This document shows, in pieces, positions 1 to 12,317 of a DNA stretch of 64,000 bases. The stretch is from Weissella sagaensis. Lineage in GTDB: Bacteria > Bacillota > Bacilli > Lactobacillales > Lactobacillaceae. Below the pieces are notes generated by a model. The model did no database searches. It was not told the DNA's origin and saw nothing but the letters and a program-made list of their open reading frames with translations. The stretch's first letter is position 1; every line of letters begins with the position of its first letter. Location of the stretch: assembly GCF_005405285.1 (NCBI RefSeq), contig NZ_BJDT01000002.1:1-64000 (forward strand). Direction: 5' to 3'. The translations under genes and the position numbers were made by a program.

Positions 1-198
1 TCTCATTTTAAAAGTTTGAGTATAACTCAATTTTGTTGTTTTAATTGTTTAACAGAAGTTAAACGAATTTATTAGCGAATTGACTTCGCAAATGTTTTTG
101 TTTCAAGCTTAATGCTTGAAGACCCTACACATTTGTTCTATCGAAACGATATTCAGTTTTCAATGATCAACGTTGTTGTCTCGCTGACAACTTAATTA
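1..198 (-). other. Leader of an rRNA operon; 16S gene begins just beyond the left edge
   Basis: Read on the minus strand this stretch follows two promoters and ends at the window edge with TTTTAAAATGAGA, the usual bases just before or at the 5' end of lactobacillal 16S rRNA (followed elsewhere by GTTTGATCCTGG). It contains TGATCATTGAAAACTG, typical of rRNA leaders and spacers in this group, and a short hairpin (CTTCAAGC/GCTTGAAA) that may belong to the processing region. No mature 16S body is in the window, so this rests on the leader signature. Confidence 0.7.
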
Positions 199-227
199 AT
201 AATACAGAACTCATACAAACTTGTCAA
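199..227 (-). promoter_or_regulatory. rRNA operon promoter P2 (proximal)
   Basis: On the minus strand a -35 TTGACA (222-227) and a -10 TATTAT (199-204) are separated by exactly 17 bases. The near-consensus form and the position about 200 bases before the expected 16S start fit a strong rrn promoter. Confidence 0.75.
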
Positions 228-296
228 CATCTTTTTAAGAATAAATATTAACAATATTTGATATGCATTGATGTAATGTCGTTGCCAACTTGATAT

Positions 297-325
297 ATAT
301 TACACACCATTTTATTAAAAGTCAA
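297..325 (-). promoter_or_regulatory. rRNA operon promoter P1 (distal)
   Basis: A second minus-strand promoter, -35 TTGACT (320-325) and -10 TAATAT (297-302), again with a 17-base spacer, lies about 98 bases upstream of P2. Tandem promoters are usual for rRNA operons. Confidence 0.7.
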
Positions 326-380
326 CACTTTAAGTGAAACAAATATCAAAACTAATTTTAAAACCCTCTTAAAACACAAT

Positions 381-416
381 AAAAGCTAAGGCAAACCTTG
401 ATTTGCCTTAGCTTTT
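381..416 (-). terminator. Intrinsic terminator of polC
   Basis: A perfect 15-bp stem (381-395 with 402-416) closes a 6-base loop 25 bases after the polC stop, with T runs on both strands. It ends polC and separates it from the rRNA promoters. Confidence 0.9.
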
Positions 417-440
417 GCTATAAATAATCTTCAATTATAA

Positions 441-3400
441 TTAAAACAATGCTAGTTGATTCTCGTCTGGCATACCATTTAACACACCATTTTCATCTAA
501 AAACTGTAACAATGTTTTTGAAATGCCACCACGTTGTGCAAGATCTTCCTTTGAGAGGAATTCTCCAGCTGCTCGCGCTGAAACTATTTTTTTCGCCACG
601 TTATCACCCAGACCAGGCACAGCATTAAATGGCGCAATTAGTGTATTACCCCCAATTAACCATTCTTCAGAATCTGATTTATAAAGATCTACCATATTAA
701 AATCAATACCGCGTTCCAGTGCTTCGTTTGCAATTTCAAGTACAGTCAATAAGTCTTTATCTTTAGCTGAAGCATCATTTCCTTGATGTTTGATTTCCAT
801 TATTTTTGCTTTCGTACTATTTAACCCATGCGACATCGAAACAATATCAAAATTGCTAGCACGAACTGAAAAATAAGCCGCATAATAAAGCGTTGGAAAA
901 TAGACTTTAAAGTACGCAATACGCAAAGCCATCAAGACATACGCTGCCGCATGAGCTCGTGGGAACATGTACTTAATCTTCAAACCAGATTCAATATACC
1001 ATTCAGGTACGCCAGCTGCGCGCATTTCTGCTTGGAATTCATCTGTAATCCCTTTACCTTTACGTACTTTTTCCATGATTTGGAAAGACGACTCTGAATT
1101 AACACCATAATTAATTAAGTCGGTCATGATTTTATCACGCGTTCCAATAACTGTACCAATCGTAGCCACACCACGTTCAATTAATTCATCAGCATTACCA
1201 CGCCAAACATCCGTTCCGTGAGATAGACCTGAGATTTGTAGTAATTCAGAATAGTTCTTGGGATGCGTCTCTTCCAACATCCCTCGAACAAAGGCTGTTC
1301 CAAATTCAGGTACCCCTAATGTCCCAGTCTTAGAAAAAATTTGTTCTTCAGTCACCCCCAACACTTCAGGTGATGAAAATAGGCTCATCACCCCTGGATC
1401 ATTCATCGGAATAGTTGTTGGGTCAATCCCCGACATATCCTGTAAGGCACGAATCATCGTCGGATCATCATGACCCAAAATATCCATTTTTAAAATATTA
1501 TCGTGAATTGAATGGAAATCAAAGTGGGTTGTTCGCCAAGTTGCTGATAGATCATCAGCTGGATATTGAATAGGCGTGAAATCATAAATTTCCATATCAT
1601 CCGGCACAATCAAAATACCAGCTGGATGTTGCCCTGTTGTTCGCTTGACACCAGTTGCGCCCATAGCTAGCCGCTCAATTTCAGCACCTCTAAATTGCTT
1701 ATCGTGATCACGTTCGTACGCTTTCACGTACCCAAACGCCGTTTTATCAGCGACCGTTGCAATTGTTCCAGCACGGAAAACATTATTTTCTCCGAACAAT
1801 GACTTCATATAGTTATGCGCAAAAGGTTGATAATCCCCTGAAAAATTCAAATCAATATCAGGAACCTTATTTCCCTTGAACCCTAAGAAAGTCTCGAATG
1901 GGATATTGTGACCATCACCAATTAGTTTTGTACCATCAATGGGGCTATATTTTTCTGGCAAGTCATATCCTGACTCATAGTTCCTTGGATCTACAAATTC
2001 AACATAATCACCATTCACACTCCGATAGTGTGGTGGTAAAGCGTTCACTTCAGTTATTCCAATCAATAGCGCAATCAAAGAGGATCCAACTGATCCACGT
2101 GAGCCAACCAAATAACCGTCTTTATTTGATTTAGCCACCAATCGTTGTGCAACTAAATAAATAACCGCAAATCCATTTTTAATAATGGAATTTAATTCTT
2201 GTTCAACACGCGCTTCAACAATTTGCGGCAATGGATTACCATACATACGATACGCTGTTTCATATGATTTTTGGCGTATTTCGTCATTAGCCGTTGGCAT
2301 ATTAGGTGGGTAATTGCCGCTTTTAATCGCTTCAACATCATCGATCATATCAGCAACCACATGCGTATTATCAATCACTACTTTTTGAGCAAGCTCTGGC
2401 CCCATCCAACTAAAATCATCTAACATCTCTTGGGTAGTCCGTAGGTGCAATTCAGGCAAACTGTGTCGATTTAGCGGATTAGCACCACCTTGTGAACTAA
2501 CTAAAACCTTACGATAAATCGCATCTTCTGGATTCAAGTAATGCACATTTCCTGTCACAACAACCGGTTTATCCAATTCATCGCCAATTTTAACGGCTTG
2601 CATCATTAATTCACGCAAACGCGCTTCATCTTTAATTAATTCGCCTTCAATTTCAGGTAAATAATTGGCTGAAGGTTGAATTTCAATATAGTCATAATAC
2701 TTTGCTTTAGATTTAGCAGCAGCATAACCTTTTTGCATTAAGGCTTCCCAAAATTCGCCAGATGTATCACCAGTTCCTAATAATAAACCATCTCGATATT
2801 TATTTAGTAACGACCGTGGTACTCGCGCATTACGATAAAAATAATGAATATTTGATTCAGAAATCATTTTGTATAGATTTTTAACACCGGCCTGATTTTT
2901 CACCAAAACAACAGCATGATTTGGTCGGCCATGACGCCAAGCATCATTTTCTGTCATGCGCTCATTTAGTTGATCAGCATGTGTAATACCATATGCCTCA
3001 CGAGCCTCTTCCAGGAATATACGATTCAAATGACCAGTCGTTTCCGAATCAAAAATTGCTCGGTGATGTTGTTCCAATTGCACACCAAAATGTTTTGCTA
3101 ATGTATTCAAACGGTAAGAACGCATATGTGGGTATAAGAAACGTGCTAACGTCAAAGTATCGATAATTGGATTAGAGATGACTGGCATACCATGACGCTC
3201 ATAGCCTTCGTTCATAAAGCCCATGTCAAAGGTTACATTGTGTCCAACTAAGATGGCATCACCATAGAATTCACGAAAAGCTGTAAACACATCTTTTTCA
3301 GACTTTGAACCACGAACCATATCATCGGTAATTGATGTTAAATCCGTCGTTGTTTGACTAAGCGGAAATCCTGGATCAATAAACTCAGAAAATTCAGCAA

Positions 3401-4757
3401 CAACATTACCTTTTTGCATTCTAACAGCTGATAATTCAATTACTTTATCATAGGCTGCTGACAACCCAGTCGTTTCCACATCAAAGACCACATATTCAGC
3501 ATCACTCAGTTCAACATGAGCTGGATTAAAAATAATTGGTTCACCATCCTCAACCAAATTCACTTCAACACCGTAAATCATTTTCATATCATTCGCCGCT
3601 GCAGATGTTGATGCTTCAGGAAAGCCTTGAGCACCAGCAGTATCAGTAATGGCAATCGCATCCATTCCCCAATTATGGGCTTGTTTAACATAATCTTTAA
3701 TACCATTGGTGGCATCCATAGTCGACATCAATGAATGCGTATGCAACTCAATCCGCTTTTTGTCACCTTCATAGGTTTCCAGACGTGGTTGGTGCTTAAC
3801 AATTTGAATATCATAAGCCATCATAGTCAAATCATGCAAAAAATCATCCTGTTGTACCGGTCCACGTGCTCGGACCCACATGCCAGGTTTAATATTTTCA
3901 AAAAACGCAACATCTGCATCATCACGTGAAAACTTTTTTAGAACAAACGAACTTGTATAGTCAGTTATCTTCATCGTCAATAATTGGCGTTCAGACTTTA
4001 ATACCTTCACTTCAGCCGCAAAAATATAGCCTTCAACAATGACTGACCGTTCTTCATCAACAATATCAATCATATCCGTCACGTCTGCATCACTAGCAAT
4101 TTTACGACCCAAATTATTGCTACCAACATTTTTACCATTATAACTGACTGTTTTACGTTGCTTAGCTGCTTGTTCAATTTGAACTTGCGCCATTTGTGAT
4201 AACTGCTCATCTTGAGATGCACGTTGGGCCATAGCAGTTGCTTGCGATTCTGCAACTAGTTGTTCATCAACATTCACTTTAAATGGTAATTCTGTCGTAA
4301 CACCTATTTGTCGATAGGCATTTTGAATGATTGGTAAGCCTGTTTGCGTCGCATATTTACTCCAAGCTGTCGATGCAAAGTTTAACACTAATTGTTCATT
4401 ATCAATCACTGGCATTACTTGGTTAAAAGCTCGTTGAAATGCCCCTGGTTCATTTTGGTGTTGGTTTAATACCCACCCCCAATAATTAATAATTTGGGGT
4501 AACTTTGGTTGAACTGTCAAACTAATTTCGTAATTAACCGTTGCAATACTAGCAAATGTTGTTTGTAATTTACTAATTAACATTGCCAATGTTGTCACTT
4601 CTGGCAATTCAGGCAATGATAAATGAAATTGCCAAACACGTGATTGCTTATGGACCGTTAATTTTGTTAAAGTTGCCTCTTTAAAGGTGTCCGGCACCTC
4701 CTTGTATTGCAACTGTTGTAACAATACTTGAAATTGTTCTTGTGGGTTTAATGCCAT
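441..4757 (-). CDS. polC: DNA polymerase III PolC-type alpha subunit
   Basis: Replicative polymerase of low-GC Gram-positives, carrying polymerase and 3'-5' proofreading exonuclease in one chain of about 1438 residues, the usual family length. Visible in order: an OB-fold segment around residues 235-320, a PHP domain opening near residue 340 (ELHTHSLMS), an inserted DEDD exonuclease beginning with FDVETTG near 426, the second half of PHP, then the polymerase core with RGSVGSS and the acidic [10 protein letters not shown] motif, and a C-terminal helix-hairpin-helix region. A GTG and an ATG start are adjacent; the ATG at 4757 lies about nine bases from AGGGG and is preferred. The proS-polC order is standard in Lactobacillales. 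Confidence 0.97.
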   Translation of the reverse strand: MALNPQEQFQVLLQQLQYKEVPDTFKEATLTKLTVHKQSRVWQFHLSLPELPEVTTLAMLISKLQTTFASIATVNYEISLTVQPKLPQIINYWGWVLNQHQNEPGAFQRAFNQVMPVIDNEQLVLNFASTAWSKYATQTGLPIIQNAYRQIGVTTELPFKVNVDEQLVAESQATAMAQRASQDEQLSQMAQVQIEQAAKQRKTVSYNGKNVGSNNLGRKIASDADVTDMIDIVDEERSVIVEGYIFAAEVKVLKSERQLLTMKITDYTSSFVLKKFSRDDADVAFFENIKPGMWVRARGPVQQDDFLHDLTMMAYDIQIVKHQPRLETYEGDKKRIELHTHSLMSTMDATNGIKDYVKQAHNWGMDAIAITDTAGAQGFPEASTSAAANDMKMIYGVEVNLVEDGEPIIFNPAHVELSDAEYVVFDVETTGLSAAYDKVIELSAVRMQKGNVVAEFSEFIDPGFPLSQTTTDLTSITDDMVRGSKSEKDVFTAFREFYGDAILVGHNVTFDMGFMNEGYERHGMPVISNPIIDTLTLARFLYPHMRSYRLNTLAKHFGVQLEQHHRAIFDSETTGHLNRIFLEEAREAYGITHADQLNERMTENDAWRHGRPNHAVVLVKNQAGVKNLYKMISESNIHYFYRNARVPRSLLNKYRDGLLLGTGDTSGEFWEALMQKGYAAAKSKAKYYDYIEIQPSANYLPEIEGELIKDEARLRELMMQAVKIGDELDKPVVVTGNVHYLNPEDAIYRKVLVSSQGGANPLNRHSLPELHLRTTQEMLDDFSWMGPELAQKVVIDNTHVVADMIDDVEAIKSGNYPPNMPTANDEIRQKSYETAYRMYGNPLPQIVEARVEQELNSIIKNGFAVIYLVAQRLVAKSNKDGYLVGSRGSVGSSLIALLIGITEVNALPPHYRSVNGDYVEFVDPRNYESGYDLPEKYSPIDGTKLIGDGHNIPFETFLGFKGNKVPDIDLNFSGDYQPFAHNYMKSLFGENNVFRAGTIATVADKTAFGYVKAYERDHDKQFRGAEIERLAMGATGVKRTTGQHPAGILIVPDDMEIYDFTPIQYPADDLSATWRTTHFDFHSIHDNILKMDILGHDDPTMIRALQDMSGIDPTTIPMNDPGVMSLFSSPEVLGVTEEQIFSKTGTLGVPEFGTAFVRGMLEETHPKNYSELLQISGLSHGTDVWRGNADELIERGVATIGTVIGTRDKIMTDLINYGVNSESSFQIMEKVRKGKGITDEFQAEMRAAGVPEWYIESGLKIKYMFPRAHAAAYVLMALRIAYFKVYFPTLYYAAYFSVRASNFDIVSMSHGLNSTKAKIMEIKHQGNDASAKDKDLLTVLEIANEALERGIDFNMVDLYKSDSEEWLIGGNTLIAPFNAVPGLGDNVAKKIVSARAAGEFLSKEDLAQRGGISKTLLQFLDENGVLNGMPDENQLALF

Positions 4758-4858
4758 CACTTATCGCCCCTTTCACGAATTTTGTAATCTATTGTTATTA
4801 TACATTGTCCTCGTAAGATAAAAACAACAAAACAATTAATTGCTTTGTTAAGCACAAA

Positions 4859-4894
4859 AAAAGAGGAAGCAACGGGCAAGTTGCTTCCTCTTTT
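4859..4894 (-). terminator. Strong terminator ending the proS-polC intergenic transcript
   Basis: A perfect 15-bp stem (4859-4873 with 4880-4894) with a 6-base loop and a minus-strand T tract. It stands 100 bases upstream of polC, too far from proS (stop at 5130) to be its first terminator, so it probably ends a separate small RNA or acts as a polC attenuator. Confidence 0.85.
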
Positions 4895-5088
4895 CGTAAC
4901 AAATAGTACTAATACTATGTCGTTACTATAATCAAGTTAGATGGGCGTCCAACTTGATTAGAAAAGGTATATTTAACACATACCAGTTTAAGGAGTAGTT
5001 GCAGGAACGGGCATTCCTGCTAGGTTATGAGTAATCATTATGGGCATCGATGTGATATCTCTGTATCCCTCATCGATAGTTATACTAT
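4859..5088 (-). ncRNA. Candidate structured non-coding RNA between proS and polC
   Basis: This 230-base stretch has no credible reading frame but a row of hairpins. Read on the minus strand: ATCGAT elements (5071-5077 and 5045-5052) able to pair, GCAGGAA/TTCCTGC (5014-5020 with 5001-5007), AATCAAGTT/AACTTGATT (4951-4959 with 4930-4938), GTAAC/GTTAC (4922-4926 with 4896-4900), then the terminator at 4859-4894. proS has its own terminator upstream and a TATAGT-like -10 lies near 5085, so it could be an independent RNA. It has no T-box sequence and I do not recognise an Rfam class. A polC leader is the alternative. Confidence 0.45.
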
Positions 5089-5101
5089 AAATCTAAAATC
5101 T

Positions 5102-6845
<1,744 letters not shown>

Positions 6846-6940
6846 TTATACCCATTCCTCATCTCTGCGCTTTTACGCACATTAAAATTCTTTTACTATT
6901 TTAACACATTTGTCTTTTTACAACATTTCAAGCTGATTAA

Positions 6941-8197
6941 TTACTTAATGAAATAACGTAATATATCATTTCCAGTGACTGCTATCATCAAAACAAACAA
7001 TAAGCCAACACCCACCAAAGTTACCGCTAATTCAGCTTTTTCAGGCACAGGGCGTCTGATAATTGCTTCAACTGCGTTCAACAGTAACTTACCACCATCC
7101 AAACCTGGAATTGGTAGTAAATTCATCATTCCTAAATTAACCGATAACCAAGCCATGAATGACACAATTGCCAATATTCCCATATGGCTGACTTCTGATG
7201 TGTTTTTATAAATGGCAACTGGTCCGCCTAATTTATTTAGTGAGAAACCTTGTACCAAGTTTTTAATAGCCCTAAAAATTTGTGTCATAGATTGACTAGT
7301 CATTTGGAACCCATAGCGAATGCGTGCCGTTAATGCATTGGTCTGTTTAGACGTTACACCCACTTGACCAATAACCATACCACCATTTTTAACACCTTTA
7401 GGTTTAAGCGTAACATGGTGCGCCTTACCATTTCTCTCGTATGTAATATTAACTTTTTGATTTGCTAAAGGTTGAATTGTATTTTGCATTTTTTGCCATG
7501 AATGGATTCTCTCACCATTAATTGCCGTTATCTCATCGTTATGTTTCAATCCTGCTAAAGCTGCTGGTGAATCCTTGTTCACTTGGTCAACGGTTGTTGT
7601 TGAAACACCTGGTAAAGAAAATGCTAACCCAATGAATAAAATTAATGTCAAAATAAAATTGTTAAGTGGACCCGCAAAATTAATTAATGCGCGTTGCCAA
7701 AGCTTGGCAGACTCAATATGCGTATCTCTTGGTGCAACTAATACCATGGTCCCGTCGGGTTCTATAATTGACGCATCATGATCAACAGTTAGTCGTACTA
7801 ACTGATTGTCGTTCGCCAAATAGCCTTCAATAAACATACCATCAATTAAATCAACTTGATTGACAGTCATCGTTTGACCCCCAACTAATTCTTCTTGTTC
7901 AGACAAATTAATTTTCGTGACAACATCATCTGTCACGACCACTGTCACAGACATACCTGGTTGAATGGGATCATTGTCCGTATCACCACGGCCAGCCATG
8001 CGTACATAACCCCCTACTGGCAAGATACGCCAAGTATATGTTGTGCCATGACGTTGCGTTTGCAAAACTTTTGGTCCCATGCCAATCGCAAATTCCCGTA
8101 CTCGTACACCCGATTTTTTTGCAAAGTAAAAGTGTCCAAACTCATGAACAATAACGATTACGCCAAACACAATAATAAATGTAATAATTGCTGTCAT
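6941..8197 (-). CDS. rseP: Site-2 (RIP) zinc metalloprotease RseP/RasP
   Basis: Intramembrane protease that cuts anti-sigma factors and signal peptide remnants in the membrane. HEFGH, the zinc-binding motif, lies at residues 18-22 inside the first membrane helix. A PDZ domain is in the middle (SPAALAGLKHNDEITAING region), and the second active-site helix carries MNLLPIPGLDGGK. An in-frame ATG exists 18 bases upstream (8215), but GGAGAG lies just before the ATG at 8197, so that start is preferred and gives 418 residues. It is followed by proS and separated from cdsA by a terminator. Confidence 0.93.
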   Translation of the reverse strand: MTAIITFIIVFGVIVIVHEFGHFYFAKKSGVRVREFAIGMGPKVLQTQRHGTTYTWRILPVGGYVRMAGRGDTDNDPIQPGMSVTVVVTDDVVTKINLSEQEELVGGQTMTVNQVDLIDGMFIEGYLANDNQLVRLTVDHDASIIEPDGTMVLVAPRDTHIESAKLWQRALINFAGPLNNFILTLILFIGLAFSLPGVSTTTVDQVNKDSPAALAGLKHNDEITAINGERIHSWQKMQNTIQPLANQKVNITYERNGKAHHVTLKPKGVKNGGMVIGQVGVTSKQTNALTARIRYGFQMTSQSMTQIFRAIKNLVQGFSLNKLGGPVAIYKNTSEVSHMGILAIVSFMAWLSVNLGMMNLLPIPGLDGGKLLLNAVEAIIRRPVPEKAELAVTLVGVGLLFVLMIAVTGNDILRYFIK

Positions 8198-8264
8198 TTT
8201 TCTCTCCATCCCCATTCTAAGTAGGGTTAGTATACAATAAAAACCGTTTCCACGGTACTATTGA

Positions 8265-8295
8265 AAAAGGATCGATGATAATCATCGATCCTTTT
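8265..8295 (-). terminator. Terminator between cdsA and rseP
   Basis: A 31-base palindrome (AAAAGGATCGATGAT with its complement) flanked by A and T runs sits in the 147-base gap. It ends the uppS-cdsA transcript and should work in both directions. Confidence 0.8.
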
Positions 8296-8362
8296 GAACT
8301 TGTTTCAAAAATCATTCCTTAATGTTAGGTTATTTGGATATACCGTGACTCCCACAGAAAAC

Positions 8363-9154
8363 TTACGCAAAGACACCTAACAAATACATCAATGGCAATA
8401 CAATCAACATTGAATCGAAACGATCTAAAATACCACCATGTCCTGGCAAAGCATTTCCTGAATCTTTAACGTGATAAAAACGCTTCAAAGATGATTCAAT
8501 CAAATCACCAAATTGTCCAGCAACTGACAAAACAATACTAATTAGAAGCATGATTCCCCAGTTATAACGTTGTGGAAAGAAGTAAACATAAATCGCTGCC
8601 AATACAACAGCAATCACACTACCACCAATTGATCCTTCCCAGGTTTTATTAGGTGAAATAGCCGTTAGTTTGTGCTTACCTAATTTACGCCCGACTAAGT
8701 AAGCAGCCGAATCTGTTACCCAGACAATTAAGAAAGCATACATTAACGTATCAAGACCAGCTGTACGTGCTGCAACCATCATCCCAAAGCCTAGTCCAAC
8801 ATAAATCATCGTTAACGTAAAGACACCAGCGTCTTCGAAATTAAATTTATTACGTGCAACAACTGTATGCAATAACATTAAAATAACAAAAATATATAAT
8901 AATGAAGAACGTTGCAAAGTTACTGGCAAGTTTAATTCATGCCAAATACTAGTTGGCAATGTCATGACGACTGCACCTAACATGGTTAGAACAGCGCCAA
9001 AATCAATTAGCAATGTGCGACGCATCAAGACTACTTCAGAAGCAGCCACAGCTGCCAATACTGACGCAGCAATTTGAATCCAAATCCCGCCTGCTATTAA
9101 AATGGGGATAAAGATTGCTAGTGCAACAACTGCTGTAATCACCCGTGTTTTCAT
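8363..9154 (-). CDS. cdsA: Phosphatidate cytidylyltransferase
   Basis: Makes CDP-diacylglycerol from phosphatidic acid and CTP, the entry to anionic phospholipids. The protein is 263 residues with about eight hydrophobic segments. The family signature near the C-terminus is complete: SSLKR, then KD and PGHGGILDRFDS (residues about 218-248). The start codon overlaps the uppS stop by four bases (ATGA), implying translational coupling. Confidence 0.95.
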   Translation of the reverse strand: MKTRVITAVVALAIFIPILIAGGIWIQIAASVLAAVAASEVVLMRRTLLIDFGAVLTMLGAVVMTLPTSIWHELNLPVTLQRSSLLYIFVILMLLHTVVARNKFNFEDAGVFTLTMIYVGLGFGMMVAARTAGLDTLMYAFLIVWVTDSAAYLVGRKLGKHKLTAISPNKTWEGSIGGSVIAVVLAAIYVYFFPQRYNWGIMLLISIVLSVAGQFGDLIESSLKRFYHVKDSGNALPGHGGILDRFDSMLIVLPLMYLLGVFA

Positions 9155-9954
9155 TTTTTTATCTCCTGCTTTTTATCACTTTTATTTTCTGCTAAACCTC
9201 CAAAACGACGGTGTCGTGATTGGTAAGTCATAATAGTTCGTTTCAAAACGGCTGGTGTAAATTCTGGCCAATGTTCATCCACAAAAACAAATTCAGCATA
9301 GGCAATCTGCCAAAGCAAAAAATTAGATAACCGCTCTTCACCACTTGTTCGAATTAATAAATCTGGATCTGGATAATCTAATGATGCGGTCATCATCGCT
9401 TGGTCAACCAACTGTTCATCAATATCTTCTGGTTTGATTTCACCTGTTATGATACGTTGCGCAATTTGTTGCATACCCGAAACAATTTCAGCACGACCGC
9501 CATAATTCAAAGCAAAATTTAATACCATTCCGGTGTTATTGGCTGTCTTTGCAATGGCATTGTGCACTGCTTTTTGTGTGTGCATCGGTAGCTGGTCAAT
9601 ATAACCAATCACATTTACACGAATATTATTAGCAATTAAATCTGGCACAAAGGTATCAAAAAATTTACCAGGTAATTTCATTAAAAAACCAACTTCAGTA
9701 TCTGGGCGTTTCCAATTTTCTGTCGAAAAAGCATACAACGTTAACACCTTTACACCCAAATCACTGGCAGCTTTTGTAATATCTTTAACAACTTCCATGC
9801 CACGCTGATGACCCGAAACTCGTGGTAGATTCTGTTTTTTTGCCCATCGGCCATTACCGTCCATGATAATCGCAATATGTTTTGGGATTTGTTCATTATC
9901 CAATTCAATTGTTTGCGTATCAACATGTTTCTCATGTTGGTCATTAAAAAACAC
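9151..9954 (-). CDS. uppS: Undecaprenyl diphosphate synthase
   Basis: Builds the C55 lipid carrier for peptidoglycan and teichoic acid precursors by cis condensation of isopentenyl diphosphate. MDGNGRWAKK near the N-terminus is the substrate loop; RTSGEERLSNFLLWQ and FVDEHWPEF are the C-terminal signatures. An ATG 51 bases upstream would add 17 residues with no counterpart in the family; a GTG at 9954 has GGAGGG six bases before it and gives 267 residues, so it is chosen. It forms an operon with cdsA. Confidence 0.95.
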   Translation of the reverse strand: MFFNDQHEKHVDTQTIELDNEQIPKHIAIIMDGNGRWAKKQNLPRVSGHQRGMEVVKDITKAASDLGVKVLTLYAFSTENWKRPDTEVGFLMKLPGKFFDTFVPDLIANNIRVNVIGYIDQLPMHTQKAVHNAIAKTANNTGMVLNFALNYGGRAEIVSGMQQIAQRIITGEIKPEDIDEQLVDQAMMTASLDYPDPDLLIRTSGEERLSNFLLWQIAYAEFVFVDEHWPEFTPAVLKRTIMTYQSRHRRFGGLAENKSDKKQEIKK

Positions 9955-10087
9955 GATTTTCCCTCCGATATCTTGATAAATAATCATTAATAGATTGCAT
10001 AGCACATCATAATCTTATACATTATAACAGTTTGTTACGAAACATTTTACTATTATTGGTTATTTATCAAAATTTTTACTCACTTTA

Positions 10088-10912
10088 TTAATCAAAAGCA
10101 CCAGCTAATAATGCTTCAATCGTATCCAAAACGCCGTTGTGATTATTGTCATTAACAGCTAAGTTATTAACCCGGACTTTCATGAAGTCTTCCGCATTTG
10201 GCATCACGAATGGATATTTAACATACCGCAACATCTCTAAATCATTCCCATTATCACCAAAGGCTGCCATTTCTTCCGGCTTAATATGCCATTTTTCCCC
10301 TAGTTGTTGTAACCCAGTTCGCTTATTGACACCTGGTGCTAAGATATCAACAGTTCCAAATCCTGATCCAGTTGTATGTAATTCTTCACCAAATTCTACT
10401 CGTAATTGTTGAATATATTGGTGCACATCAATACCTTGTGGCCAAACAAAAGTAAAACGAAAAATATTATCATCAATTTCTTTGAACTTTTCAACTTGGT
10501 GAACAATTGGATAAAATTGTTTTACCATACCAATGACTTCGGGGGTTGCATGATTAGAAACATATGCACCATTGTGTCCTGATAGCACAATCAAATTTTC
10601 CAACTCCGCATTAGTCCGATTATTCCAGTCAATAACCCGTTTAATTTGGGCATTAGTAATTGAAGATTCAGCAATCACTTCTTCATGGTTCATAACCAAT
10701 GCACCATTATCAGACACATATGTCACACGGTCAGGATTAACTGGATTAAAGTACGAACGTAATTGCGTGTATTGATTACCACTTGCTGCAACAAAACGAA
10801 TACCACGTTCATCCAATTCATCTAATAAATCTTCCATACGTGCATAATCAAATGTACGATCATCACGTAATAACGTGCCATCCATGTCTGTTGCAATTAA
10901 CTTAATCGTCAT
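10088..10912 (-). CDS. Cof-type HAD hydrolase (Cof/YidA-like phosphatase)
   Basis: Haloacid dehalogenase superfamily phosphatase of the cap-bearing Cof group, likely acting on sugar or nucleotide phosphates; the substrate cannot be read from sequence. Motif I is DMDGTLLRDD at residues 8-17, with the first Asp as nucleophile, and motif IV is GDNGNDLEML near 215-225. The length of 274 is normal. One of three Cof-type paralogues in this window (also at 25424 and 33987). It overlaps the GtrA-like gene by 11 bases and is probably co-transcribed with it. Confidence 0.88.
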   Translation of the reverse strand: MTIKLIATDMDGTLLRDDRTFDYARMEDLLDELDERGIRFVAASGNQYTQLRSYFNPVNPDRVTYVSDNGALVMNHEEVIAESSITNAQIKRVIDWNNRTNAELENLIVLSGHNGAYVSNHATPEVIGMVKQFYPIVHQVEKFKEIDDNIFRFTFVWPQGIDVHQYIQQLRVEFGEELHTTGSGFGTVDILAPGVNKRTGLQQLGEKWHIKPEEMAAFGDNGNDLEMLRYVKYPFVMPNAEDFMKVRVNNLAVNDNNHNGVLDTIEALLAGAFD

Positions 10913-11333
10913 TTTTAATTTTCTCCTTTAGTTTAAATATTACTAATTTGCTTAATACATAATTCGAAACTATCACAAATATATTTTGAATAACATTCCA
11001 TATCATATCATTCTGGTGCATCACATGAACACCAAATAGTAAAATTAAATATCCTAACATGCCCGTTGCCAAACGTGCCAGAAAAAATTTTATCATTTCT
11101 AGTATAATATTACCGAACCCGGTTGTTTGACTATCGAATACCCATTTACGATTAGTTAAATAAGCAAACAACACACTCAACAACCATGCTAGAACATACG
11201 ATACATTGATCGTTAAGTCCATCCAGCGAGCACCACTATAAACGACAATATTTACCAGAGTTGTCAAAACACCAAATATTAAATACATTAGTTGCATACG
11301 ATACTTGACAATTTTTGCCATGATTGTGCGCAT
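10902..11333 (-). CDS. GtrA-like membrane protein
   Basis: A 143-residue protein with four predicted membrane helices and the GtrA/DPMS pattern: an early GVLTTLVN segment in helix 1, then LAWLLSVLFAYLTNRKWVF. Family members are thought to help flip polyprenyl-linked sugars for cell-surface glycosylation. No glycosyltransferase is adjacent, so the partner is unknown. It overlaps the downstream HAD gene. Confidence 0.8.
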   Translation of the reverse strand: MRTIMAKIVKYRMQLMYLIFGVLTTLVNIVVYSGARWMDLTINVSYVLAWLLSVLFAYLTNRKWVFDSQTTGFGNIILEMIKFFLARLATGMLGYLILLFGVHVMHQNDMIWNVIQNIFVIVSNYVLSKLVIFKLKEKIKNDD

Positions 11334-11465
11334 TTTATTACTCCATTTCGATAAATTTACAAAATTATACTCAAAATATTATATCAGACTCACCACTAAA
11401 CAGTTAGTTTGCTACAATTATTATCATAGGTTCTTGCAAAACTAATTAACTAGAAAGGCTTTATT

Positions 11466-12263
11466 ATGAATCCAAGTTCTAATTCTAAAGATTCTCGTAC
11501 GCAACACCGTGAATCATCAAATCCACTTGCATCACGTTTACTTAATTTCTCACAAGCAAAAATACCGTGGCTATCAATGTTAATCAGTGTCATCGCCCAA
11601 AATGTGGTTTGGTGGGTTTATCCTTTAATATACTCTAATCGTTTAGTTAGTGGCCAAATTCAACACAACCCGCTCCTGTTAACCTATAGTATTATTTTAT
11701 CATTGGCTATTTTTTTAACGTTTAATCGCAATTTTGCACAATGGTTTAATTACATCGTTATCTTAGTCCCACTACTATTTTTATATTTTTTGTATAAACA
11801 TTTTACTGGACAACAAGTGATGTTGCTTACACTATTACCACTTGCACTATTGTTAATTAATATTCCTGGCTTAAACTTAAAAAATATTTTAGGGCTCATT
11901 TTATATTCAGGTATTGCAGCCTTAGTGATGCCTGTTGTTATTTTTTATCAACAAAATACATTCTTGACCCAACCATTTTTGCTTAGTTTATTTCCCCTAT
12001 TTTTCAGCTATCTATTTTTCATGAGTAGCTTATTTGTACCAGAAGGACGTAACAAACGCTTAACATCGCTAGTATTTGGTATTATTTTACTAATCAATGT
12101 TTTAGCATTAGATTGGAACTTATGGATGTTTTTGGGCGTACTAATTATCGTATTTACTTGGCTAGTGTTAATTAATTTGAATTTAAAACAACGCTATCAA
12201 ATGACCTTTTTTACCGTTCTACAGACACTGACAATTATGATTATCTTCTTGCAACAACTATAA
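11466..12263 (+). CDS. Uncharacterised polytopic membrane protein
   Basis: 265 residues with about eight hydrophobic segments after a polar Ser/Asn-rich N-terminal tail of about 30 residues. AAAGG sits nine bases before the ATG. No catalytic motif is recognised. It stands alone between the divergent GtrA-like gene and the arsR-type repressor, which has its own promoter. A role in surface polymer or lipid handling is possible, but nothing in the sequence shows it. Confidence 0.7.
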   Translation: MNPSSNSKDSRTQHRESSNPLASRLLNFSQAKIPWLSMLISVIAQNVVWWVYPLIYSNRLVSGQIQHNPLLLTYSIILSLAIFLTFNRNFAQWFNYIVILVPLLFLYFLYKHFTGQQVMLLTLLPLALLLINIPGLNLKNILGLILYSGIAALVMPVVIFYQQNTFLTQPFLLSLFPLFFSYLFFMSSLFVPEGRNKRLTSLVFGIILLINVLALDWNLWMFLGVLIIVFTWLVLINLNLKQRYQMTFFTVLQTLTIMIIFLQQL

Positions 12264-12282
12264 AAATAGGAAGAAATTTTAC

Positions 12283-12316
12283 TTTCAAATAACATATTAA
12301 CGTTTTATAATATGTT
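12283..12316 (+). promoter_or_regulatory. czrA-like promoter overlapped by its operator
   Basis: A -35 TTTCAA (12283-12288), a 17-base spacer and a perfect -10 TATAAT (12306-12311) are seen. The inverted repeat AACATATT (12291-12298) / AATATGTT (12309-12316) covers the spacer and -10, the usual position for an ArsR-family repressor site. The predicted start point is about 12318, the A of the preferred ATG. Confidence 0.65.
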
Positions 12317-12317
12317 T

